DNA of 7,460 nucleotides from Paracoccaceae bacterium. Its GTDB lineage: Bacteria > Pseudomonadota > Alphaproteobacteria > Rhodobacterales > Rhodobacteraceae. Shown in pieces: positions 1-7,460 of this stretch. The stretch covers positions 1-7,460 of the forward strand of contig PWWF01000013.1 in NCBI GenBank assembly GCA_003561595.1, in the 5' to 3' direction. The notes under the pieces are model-generated. The model saw only the letters and a list, made by a program, of their open reading frames with translations, had not been told where the DNA came from and searched no databases. Each line of letters begins with the position of its first letter. The stretch's first letter is position 1. A program made the position numbers and the translations under genes.

Positions 1-283
1 ATCCGAGATCACCTTGCCCGAGGATTTCCCCGAAGACGTTTATGTCAGCTTCGATGTGGACGGTCTGGACGCTGCGATCATGCCCGCGACCGGGACGCCC
101 GTGCCCGGCGGCCTGGGCTATTATCAGGCGCTGGGGCTGGTGCGCTCTGCCCTGCGCGGGCGGCGTTGCGTGGGCCTTGATGTGGTGGAACTGGCCCCGA
201 TCGCGGGTTGGGATGTCTGGGATTTCACCGCCGCGCAACTGACCTACGCGCTGATGGGGATTGTGCTGGAGAATGAGCGCTGA
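1..283 (+). CDS. Ureohydrolase (arginase/agmatinase superfamily), C-terminal part
   Basis: This is the 3' end of a gene that starts left of the window; the open frame runs from base 2 to the TGA at 281-283. The superfamily hydrolyses the guanidino group of arginine, agmatine or related compounds with a binuclear Mn centre. Visible hallmarks are SFDVDGLD (bases 47-70), whose DxD at 53-61 supplies metal ligands, followed by a TGTPVPGGL loop, and later GLDVVELAP with the conserved Glu at 188-190. The usual Pro after GLD is Ala here. About 94 residues are present, ending in a normal-looking C-terminal helix region, so the gene looks intact on this side. The N-terminal metal-binding His/Asp motif lies outside the window. 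The substrate cannot be decided from this fragment: arginase, agmatinase and other amidinohydrolases share these motifs. The leftmost in-frame TTG (14) is not a real start because the conserved fold requires upstream sequence. Confidence 0.88.
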   Translation, partial: SEITLPEDFPEDVYVSFDVDGLDAAIMPATGTPVPGGLGYYQALGLVRSALRGRRCVGLDVVELAPIAGWDVWDFTAAQLTYALMGIVLENER

Positions 284-309
284 GGCGGCGTTGCGTCTTT
301 CGCGAAGCT

Positions 310-327
310 GGGGGGCTGTCTGCCCCC
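310..327 (+). repeat. GC-rich stem-loop after the ureohydrolase gene
   Basis: GGGGGC (311-316) and GCCCCC (322-327) form a perfect 6-bp stem around a five-base loop, TGTCT. No T-run follows directly, so alone it is not a classical terminator. It lies 27 bases after the upstream stop codon. It probably belongs to the same intergenic element as the next inverted repeat and the C-run/T-run block to its right. The structure is seen in the sequence; the role is inferred. Confidence 0.6.
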
Positions 328-330
328 GTC

Positions 331-353
331 GCCATTGTTCTTGAACCAATGGC
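331..353 (+). repeat. Second inverted repeat in the ureohydrolase-gyrB gap
   Basis: GCCATTG (331-337) is perfectly complementary to CAATGGC (347-353). The pairing can extend inward by two more pairs if one C (346 or 347) bulges. It stands three bases after the previous stem-loop. It is followed by GCATAAT rather than a T-run, so it is more likely an mRNA 3'-end structure or part of a dispersed intergenic element than a stand-alone terminator. Confidence 0.55.
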
Positions 354-365
354 GCATAATGACGA

Positions 366-400
366 CCCCCCCGAGGATATTTTTACAAAGATGAAATGAA
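366..400 (+). other. C-run / GAGGATATTTTT intergenic element, possible terminator tail
   Basis: Seven C (366-372) are followed by GAGGATATTTTT (373-384) and an A-rich tail ending near 400. From memory, very similar CCCCCGAGGATATTT strings recur between genes in Rhodobacterales genomes; I cannot verify this here, and only one copy is present in the window. The C-run can pair with the G-run at 310-315, which would place the T-run (380-384) just after a long stem enclosing the two hairpins. That would make a composite terminator for the upstream gene. This pairing is inference. Confidence 0.4.
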
Positions 401-446
401 ATGGGGCAGATTGCGGCGCAAGACCGCTAAATCTTGTGTCCAAGGC

Positions 447-2922
<2,476 letters not shown>

Positions 2923-2960
2923 CGCATCGCAATCGAGACGCTGCGAGTTGATAATTCCGT

Positions 2961-2999
2961 GCCCATATCCGGCGCTTTTACGCCGGATATGGGCTTTTT
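2961..2999 (+). terminator. Strong intrinsic terminator after gyrB
   Basis: GCCCATATCCGGCG (2961-2974) and its perfect 14-base complement (2981-2994) enclose a six-base loop, CTTTTA, and are followed by TTTTT (2995-2999). It begins 38 bases after the gyrB stop. On the opposite strand there is no T-run after the stem, so it acts on + strand transcripts only. It should separate gyrB from the transporter operon, which therefore needs its own promoter. Confidence 0.95.
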
Positions 3000-3020
3000 C
3001 ATACACGGCTGCCTCCGAAC

Positions 3021-3100
3021 GAAATATTTTTCTTGCTCGGTCATGCAAAATATCTGACACTTTCCTGAACCGCACCAAATGCGGACATAAAAAATCATAA
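3021..3100 (+). promoter_or_regulatory. AT-rich control region of the ABC transporter operon
   Basis: About 36% GC by hand count, against clearly GC-rich coding DNA on both sides, and bounded by the gyrB terminator and the first transporter gene. A promoter must lie here if the operon is transcribed separately. No convincing -35/-10 pair stands out: CTGACA (3054-3059) is a good -35 match, but the hexamers at 16-18 bases spacing are poor. ATATTTT (3024-3030) and AAAATAT (3047-3053) form a perfect 7-bp dyad with a 16-base spacer, and TTGC/GCAA (3033-3036, 3045-3048) form a smaller nested one. Either could be a regulator site, but AT-rich DNA produces such dyads by chance. Confidence 0.4.
3070..3084 (+). 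other. Small hairpin in the transporter operon leader
   Basis: CCGCA (3070-3074) and TGCGG (3080-3084) pair perfectly around CCAAA. The hairpin is followed by an A-rich stretch, not a T-run, so it is not a terminator on this strand; the opposite strand lacks a T-run as well. It could be an operator-like palindrome or a leader hairpin about 20 bases before the ribosome binding site. Function unknown. Confidence 0.35.
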
Positions 3101-3116
3101 CGCGCAGGGAGTGTGC

Positions 3117-4121
3117 ATGCCGCAAGACGGCCAGTCGGTACTGCATGTGCAGGACCTCAAGACAGTGTTTTCCACTCGTTCCGGGGATATTCACGCGGTC
3201 AACCGGGTGAGTTTCGCCTTGCAGCCCGGTGAGTTGCTGGGGGTCGTGGGTGAATCCGGATCGGGCAAATCGGTCACGATGATGTCGCTGATCGGGTTGT
3301 TGCCGATGCCGCCTGCCGAAGTGCGCGAAGGCTCGGTGGAGTTCGACGGGCATGACCTGCTGAAGCTGGGGCGGAAGGAATTGCAGGCGCTGCGCGGGCG
3401 CGATATCGGCTTCGTGTTTCAGGACCCGATGACCTCGCTCAATCCGGTTTTCACTGTGGGGTTCCAGATCATGGAACCGCTGCGTCGGCATATGGGCATG
3501 GACAAACCTGCCGCGCGCAAACGGGCGGCGGAACTGTTGCAACTGGTCGGCATTTCGGATGCGGAGCGGCGGCTCAAGGATTTCCCGCATCAGTTTTCAG
3601 GCGGGATGCGCCAGCGGGTGATGATCGCGATTGCGCTGGCCTGCGACCCCAAGGTGCTGATCGCGGATGAACCGACCACGGCGCTGGATGTGACCATTCA
3701 GGCCCAGATTCTGGAACTGGTGAAAGACCTGCGCCAGAAGCTGGGCATGTCGATCATCTGGATCACGCATGATCTGGGGGTGATCGCAGGCATCGCCGAC
3801 CGTGTGATGGTCATGTATGGCGGGCAGGTGGTCGAATACGGCCCCGTGCGCGAGGTTTTTGCCAACCCCGCCCATCCCTATACCCGCGCGCTGATGACAA
3901 CGGTGCCGTCCGTGCGGGGCGAACGCGCCGAAAAGCTGAACGTGATCGAGGGGCAGCCGCCCATCCTGTCACAGCACCCCACGGCCTGCCCGTTCCGCGC
4001 CCGCTGCCCCAAGGCGTTCGATCGCTGCGGGCGCGAGAATCCGCGCCGCTACACAGTCGCGCCGGGCCATGACGCGGCCTGTTTCTGGGATCATGAAACC
4101 GGGGGGGCGCGGGATGGCTGA
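3117..4121 (+). CDS. Peptide-type ABC transporter ATP-binding protein (DppD/OppD-like)
   Basis: This is a cytoplasmic ATPase that would pair with the next gene product to power solute import; the family serves di/oligopeptide and related importers. The ATG at 3117 gives 334 residues, normal for DppD, with AGGGAG (3106-3111) five bases upstream; the in-frame GTG at 3111 overlaps that site and is rejected. Seen in order: Walker A GESGSGKS (45-52, Lys51), Q-loop [10 protein letters not shown] (Gln102), signature SGGMRQR (161-167), Walker B LIADEP (Asp184, Glu185), D-loop ALDV, and H-loop His218. All catalytic residues are intact. The C-terminal oligopeptide-transporter extension carries HPYTRALM and four Cys (291, 297, 304, 322) in the CPFRARCP...RC...AC arrangement; related proteins have been reported to hold an iron-sulphur cluster there. 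It is the first gene of the operon and overlaps the next by 8 bases. Substrate specificity (peptides, nickel, other) cannot be read from this subunit. Confidence 0.93.
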   Translation: MPQDGQSVLHVQDLKTVFSTRSGDIHAVNRVSFALQPGELLGVVGESGSGKSVTMMSLIGLLPMPPAEVREGSVEFDGHDLLKLGRKELQALRGRDIGFVFQDPMTSLNPVFTVGFQIMEPLRRHMGMDKPAARKRAAELLQLVGISDAERRLKDFPHQFSGGMRQRVMIAIALACDPKVLIADEPTTALDVTIQAQILELVKDLRQKLGMSIIWITHDLGVIAGIADRVMVMYGGQVVEYGPVREVFANPAHPYTRALMTTVPSVRGERAEKLNVIEGQPPILSQHPTACPFRARCPKAFDRCGRENPRRYTVAPGHDAACFWDHETGGARDG

Positions 4122-5151
4122 TCGGCGCAAACTGGTCGAAGTGCGCGACCTCAAGATGTATTTCCCCATCACCTCGGGCGTGCTGCGGCGGCATTCGGGC
4201 GATATCAAGGCCGTCGATGGGGTGAGTTTTGACATCTACGAGGGCGAGACGCTGGGCGTGGTCGGGGAATCGGGCTGCGGCAAATCCACCTGCGGGCGTG
4301 CGGTGCTGCGGCTGTATGATATCACGACGGGGACGATCAAGATCGACGGGGTGGAGATCGGCACCAAAAGCCAGTCCGCCCTGCGCAAGACCCGGCCCAC
4401 GATGCAGATGGTGTTTCAGGACCCGCAGGCCTGCCTGAACCCGCGCATGACCGTTGCAGGCATCATCAGCGAGCCGCTGGACGAGCATACCAACTGGTCC
4501 AAGGCCCAGAAGCTCGACAAGATCTATGAGTTGATGGATGCCGTGGGGCTGAACCGCAATTTCGCCAATCGCTACCCGCATGCGTTTTCCGGCGGGCAGC
4601 GGCAGCGGATCGGGATCGCGCGGGCGCTGGCGCTCAACCCGAAATTCATCATCTGTGACGAGCCTATCGCAGCGCTGGATGTGTCAATTCAGGCGCAGGT
4701 CGTCAACCTGCTGGAAAAGCTGCAGGATGAGTTTGGCCTGACCTACATGTTCATCAGTCATGACCTGTCGATGGTCCGCCATATCGCGGACCGCGTGGCG
4801 GTCATGTATCTGGGCAAGATCGTCGAACTGGCCCCGCGCGACGCGCTTTATAACAGCCCGCGCCACCCCTATACCGAGGCGCTTCTGTCGGCCGTCCCCG
4901 ATCCGGACCCCAAGCGCGAGGAGCGTGCCGAACGGATCGTGCTGACGGGCGATGTGCCCTCGCCTGCCAACCCGCCCAAGGGCTGCAATTTCTGCACCCG
5001 CTGCCCCAAGGTCATGGATATCTGCCGCGAGATCGACCCCGAATATCGCGAACTGGAACCGGGCCATTTCGTGGCCTGCCACCTGCATAACACAGCCGGG
5101 ACAACCGGCGCCCCGAGGGACGAGCATAACCAACAAGGAGAAGACGCATGA
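4114..5151 (+). CDS. Peptide-type ABC transporter ATP-binding protein (DppF/OppF-like)
   Basis: This is the second ATPase of the importer, expected to form a heterodimer with the upstream DppD-like protein on the inner face of the membrane. The ATG at 4114 gives 345 residues and begins [14 protein letters not shown], the usual DppF/OppF start. In-frame ATGs at 4069 and 4093 would add 15 or 7 atypical residues. The start overlaps the previous stop by 8 bases, with only a G-rich stretch upstream, so translational coupling is likely. Motifs: Walker A GESGCGKS (51-58, Lys57), Q-loop FQDP (Gln102), signature SGGQRQR (159-165), Walker B IICDEP (Asp182, Glu183), and H-loop His216. Two small departures from the common family text are CLNP after the Q-loop, where SLNP is usual, and AALDV, where SALDV is usual. 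Neither hits a catalytic residue. The C-terminus has a Cys cluster (291, 294, 297, 304, 322). The stop overlaps the next start in ATGA. Confidence 0.93.
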   Translation: MADRRKLVEVRDLKMYFPITSGVLRRHSGDIKAVDGVSFDIYEGETLGVVGESGCGKSTCGRAVLRLYDITTGTIKIDGVEIGTKSQSALRKTRPTMQMVFQDPQACLNPRMTVAGIISEPLDEHTNWSKAQKLDKIYELMDAVGLNRNFANRYPHAFSGGQRQRIGIARALALNPKFIICDEPIAALDVSIQAQVVNLLEKLQDEFGLTYMFISHDLSMVRHIADRVAVMYLGKIVELAPRDALYNSPRHPYTEALLSAVPDPDPKREERAERIVLTGDVPSPANPPKGCNFCTRCPKVMDICREIDPEYRELEPGHFVACHLHNTAGTTGAPRDEHNQQGEDA

Positions 5152-6860
5152 GAACCAGAATAGCCCTGCTGGGCACCGCCGCAGCCATCGTGCTGGCGCC
5201 TGCGAGCGCGATGGCCGAGCGTGAGCGCGGATCGTCGGGCCACCTGAATGTCATCTACTGGCAGGCCGTATCCACCATGAACCCGTTCCTGTCGGGCGGC
5301 ACCAAGGAGATGAACGCCGCCTCTGTCGTGCTGGAGCCGCTGGCGCGGTTCGACAATGAGGGCGAACTGGCACCCTGGCTGGTGGACGAGATCCCGACAC
5401 TGGACAATGGCGGCGTGTCCGAGGATCTGAAAACCATCACCTGGCGCCTGACCGAGGGGCTGCTGTGGTCCGACGGGTCCGATGTCACCTCGGAGGATGT
5501 GGTCTTTACCTATGAATACTGCAACCACCCCGAGGGCGGCTGTTCCTATCGTGACCGTTTCGCCGGGATCGAGAGTGTCGAGGCCGAGGACGAGCTGACC
5601 ATCAAGATCACCTTCGAGGATGCGACGCCCAACCCCTACCTGCCCTTTGTTGGCGCGGGCTCGCCCATCTTCCAGAAAGCGCAGTTCGAGGATTGCATGG
5701 GCGCCCGCGCCCCCGAATGCACCGAGCAGAACTTCGCGCCCATCGGAACCGGCCCCTATGTGGTCACGGATTTCCGCCCCAATGACGTGATCCAATTCGA
5801 AGCGAACCCGAACTATCGCGTGCCGACCCAGCCCTATTTCGAAACGATCACCTGGGCCGGTGGCGGCGATGCGACGGGCGCGGCGCGTGCCGTGTTCCAG
5901 ACCGGCGAGATGGATTACGCCTGGAACCTGCAACTGTCGCCCGAGGTTATCGAGCAGATGGAAGCTGGCGGGCAAGGCGAATTGCTGGTCGATTTCGGCC
6001 CGCTGATGGAGCGGATCGAGATCAACTTTACCGATCCTTCGCCCGATCTGCCCGAAGGTGAGCGCTCGACCCGGATGCACCCGCACCCGATCCTGTCGGA
6101 TATCCGCGTGCGTGAGGCGCTGAGCCTGGCCATCGACCGCGAATTGCTGACCGAGATCGGCTTTGGCCCGATGGGCATGCCGACCTGTAACTTCATCGTC
6201 GCCCCGCCCGCCATGGCATCGACCAACAATGATGGCTGCCTGGTGCAGGACAAGGACCGCGCCAATGAGTTGCTTGATGAGGCCGGCTGGGAAATGGGAT
6301 CGGACGGCATCCGGACCAAGGATGGCGAGCGGTTGGAACTGCTGTTCCAGACCTCGACCAACGCCGTGCGTCAGGACTTTCAGGCGCTGATCCAGCAGGA
6401 CTGGCGTGACATCGGTGTGGATACCCGCCTGCGCAACATCGATGCGGGCGTGTTCTTCGGGTCGGACCCGGGCAGCCCCGACACCTATCTGAAGTTCTAT
6501 GCCGATGTGCAGATGTATGCCTCGCTGTTCGAGGGCACGGACCCCACGCCGCACCTGGAGCAGCGTCGCTGCGGGCGTGAACCGCAGCCCGACACCCAAT
6601 GGCAGGGCCAGAACATCAACCGCTACTGCAACGAAGAGTATGACGCGCTCTGGGCCGAACTGAACCGCGAGCCTGACCCGGATCGGCGTGTCGAGCTGGT
6701 GATCGCGCTGAACGACATGTTCGTGCAGGACTATGCGCATCTGCCGCTGGTGGCACGGGGCCGGGTTTCGGCTGCGTCCAACACGGTTGGCGGCATCATC
6801 CTGAATGTCTGGGATTCCGAGCACTGGAACCAGGCTGAATGGTATCGCATCGAAGAGTGA
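5148..6860 (+). CDS. Family 5 extracellular solute-binding protein of a peptide-type ABC importer
   Basis: This is a periplasmic receptor that would capture the solute and deliver it to the permeases. The ATG at 5148 has a strong AAGGAG (5135-5140) seven bases upstream and overlaps the preceding stop by 4 bases. It encodes 570 residues, slightly longer than E. coli DppA. Residues 1-23 form a Sec signal peptide (MRTR, then a hydrophobic core, then ASAMA), with likely cleavage before Glu24. No lipobox Cys is present, so a soluble periplasmic protein is expected. Family 5 hallmarks include LWSDGSDVTSEDVVFTYEY (106-124), PIGTGPYVV (198-206), VREALSLAIDRE (322-333 region) and NELLDEAGW (373-381). 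Eight Cys lie in four near pairs (125/132, 183/191, 347/364, 475/494), suggesting disulphides. The mature protein is very acidic, with about 93 Asp+Glu against 40 Lys+Arg by hand count. The ligand is unknown: the family binds peptides but also nickel, sugars and other solutes. I recall similar Cys-paired members in Rhodobacterales. Confidence 0.93.
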   Translation: MRTRIALLGTAAAIVLAPASAMAERERGSSGHLNVIYWQAVSTMNPFLSGGTKEMNAASVVLEPLARFDNEGELAPWLVDEIPTLDNGGVSEDLKTITWRLTEGLLWSDGSDVTSEDVVFTYEYCNHPEGGCSYRDRFAGIESVEAEDELTIKITFEDATPNPYLPFVGAGSPIFQKAQFEDCMGARAPECTEQNFAPIGTGPYVVTDFRPNDVIQFEANPNYRVPTQPYFETITWAGGGDATGAARAVFQTGEMDYAWNLQLSPEVIEQMEAGGQGELLVDFGPLMERIEINFTDPSPDLPEGERSTRMHPHPILSDIRVREALSLAIDRELLTEIGFGPMGMPTCNFIVAPPAMASTNNDGCLVQDKDRANELLDEAGWEMGSDGIRTKDGERLELLFQTSTNAVRQDFQALIQQDWRDIGVDTRLRNIDAGVFFGSDPGSPDTYLKFYADVQMYASLFEGTDPTPHLEQRRCGREPQPDTQWQGQNINRYCNEEYDALWAELNREPDPDRRVELVIALNDMFVQDYAHLPLVARGRVSAASNTVGGIILNVWDSEHWNQAEWYRIEE

Positions 6861-6876
6861 TCTTCGCATGACACCG

Positions 6877-6902
6877 GCCTGCCCCGCCCATGCGGGGCAG
6901 GC
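6877..6902 (+). other. Intercistronic hairpin between binding-protein and permease genes
   Basis: GCCTGCCCCGC (6877-6887) and GCGGGGCAGGC (6892-6902) form a perfect 11-bp GC-rich stem with a four-base loop, CCAT. It starts 17 bases after the binding-protein stop and is followed by TACCCTCT, not a T-run, so it is unlikely to be a full terminator. The position matches hairpins known after binding-protein genes in other ABC operons, such as the REP elements between malE and malF, which shield the upstream mRNA from 3' decay. A role in differential expression is inferred. Confidence 0.75.
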
Positions 6903-6927
6903 TACCCTCTGACCAAAGGCACGCCCC

Positions 6928-7460
6928 ATGCTTTCCTACACGCTGCGCCGTCTGGCTTTTGCCGTGCCCACTGTGCTGGTGATCAGCCTGATCGTGTTCC
7001 TGATGCTGGATCTCGCGCCGGGCGACCCCACGGCCAGCCTGCCCATGACCATCCCGCTGGAAGTGCGCGAACAGATCCGCATCTCGCTGGGTCTGGGAGA
7101 GCCGGTTATCGTGCGCTATTTCAAATGGTTGCAGATGACGCTGGTGACCGAGCCACTGCATGTTCTGGCCGGCGTGACCGGCTGGGACATTGCGCCGCAA
7201 GGCCCGCGCATCCTGTCCTGGCAGACCCGCTCGCCGGTGGGCGACATCATCGTGCAGCGCGTGCCGCAGACGTTGTGGGTTGTCGGCATGGGCTATCTGT
7301 TCGGCATCCTGATCGCGGTGCCGATCGGCGTGATTTCGGCCTATCGCCAATATAGCTGGTTCGATCAGGTCGGCACATTCGTGTCCATGGTCGGATTCTC
7401 CGTGCCCACCTTTTTCACGGGTGTCGTGTTCATCCTGGTGTTCTCGGTCTGGCTGGGCTG
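6928..7460 (+). CDS. Peptide-type ABC transporter permease (DppB/OppB-like), N-terminal part
   Basis: This is an inner-membrane permease subunit that would form half of the translocation channel, with a DppC-like partner expected downstream. The ATG at 6928 has AAAGG (6915-6919) eight bases upstream. The frame stays open to the window end, giving 177 residues plus two bases of the next codon, about half of a normal family member. The start MLSYTLRRLAFAVPTVLVISLIVFLMLDLAPGDP is typical of DppB-like permeases, with a first membrane helix at about 9-28 ending in the APGDP motif. A periplasmic segment follows (about 35-110), then RVPQTLWVVGMGYLFGILIAVPIGVISAYR with a second helix at about 114-137. 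A third helix (about 148-175) contains GFSVPTFFTGVV. The EAA loop that contacts the ATPases lies outside the window. It is separated from the binding-protein gene by 67 bases containing the hairpin, and probably shares its transcript. Confidence 0.92.
   Translation, partial: MLSYTLRRLAFAVPTVLVISLIVFLMLDLAPGDPTASLPMTIPLEVREQIRISLGLGEPVIVRYFKWLQMTLVTEPLHVLAGVTGWDIAPQGPRILSWQTRSPVGDIIVQRVPQTLWVVGMGYLFGILIAVPIGVISAYRQYSWFDQVGTFVSMVGFSVPTFFTGVVFILVFSVWLG

Noticed and set aside
331..353. Inverted repeat as a stand-alone rho-independent terminator
   Set aside because: No T-run follows the stem; at most it is part of a larger composite structure ending at 384.
4069..4113. Upstream ATG starts for the second ATPase (4069, 4093)
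   Set aside because: They add residues not typical of the family and increase the overlap with the previous gene; ATG 4114 gives the standard N-terminus.
3811..4581. 256-residue minus-strand frame under the two ATPase genes
   Set aside because: It is a shadow of overlapping, fully conserved ABC ATPase coding sequence.
4869..6929. 686-residue open frame on the minus strand antisense to the binding-protein gene
   Set aside because: It covers the well-supported binding protein and the end of the ATPase gene, with no family motif. Long antisense frames are expected because GC-rich coding DNA rarely makes stop codons in that frame.

Overview
The window looks like chromosomal DNA of a GC-rich alphaproteobacterium, most likely a member of the Rhodobacterales. 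This rests on the GyrB sequence, the substrate-binding protein style, a strongly GC-biased third codon position, and an intergenic element (about 310-400) of a kind I recall from that order. No genus can be named from this sequence alone. All recognisable genes lie on the + strand, and all five stop codons seen are TGA.

Layout: (1) 1-283 is the 3' end of a ureohydrolase (arginase/agmatinase superfamily) gene. (2) 284-504 is a 221-base gap with two inverted repeats, a C-run followed by a T-run, and then a good sigma70-type promoter. (3) 505-2922 is a complete gyrB encoding the DNA gyrase B subunit. It is closed by a textbook intrinsic terminator at 2961-2999. (4) 3000-3116 is an AT-rich leader (about 36% GC over 3021-3100, hand count) with small dyads, which probably holds the control region of the next operon. 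(5) 3117-7460 is a peptide-type ABC importer operon that runs off the right edge. It has two DppD/DppF-like ATPase genes overlapping by 8 bases, a substrate-binding protein gene overlapping the second ATPase by 4 bases (ATGA), a 67-base gap with an 11-bp perfect hairpin, and the start of a DppB-like permease.

Working together, the importer genes specify an ATP-driven uptake system. The periplasmic binding protein captures a peptide or similar solute and delivers it to a permease pair (one partly seen, the partner expected downstream). The pair is powered by an ATPase heterodimer. The gene order (ATPases first, then binding protein, then permease) differs from the enterobacterial dppABCDF order. 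The hairpin after the binding-protein gene is well placed to give that gene more stable mRNA than the permease genes.

I found no tRNA, rRNA, CRISPR array, insertion sequence, phage or defence gene, and no evidence for an undescribed system. The gene content is ordinary. The points worth a second look are the intergenic structures, the paired cysteines and high acidity of the binding protein, and the cysteine clusters at the C-termini of both ATPases.
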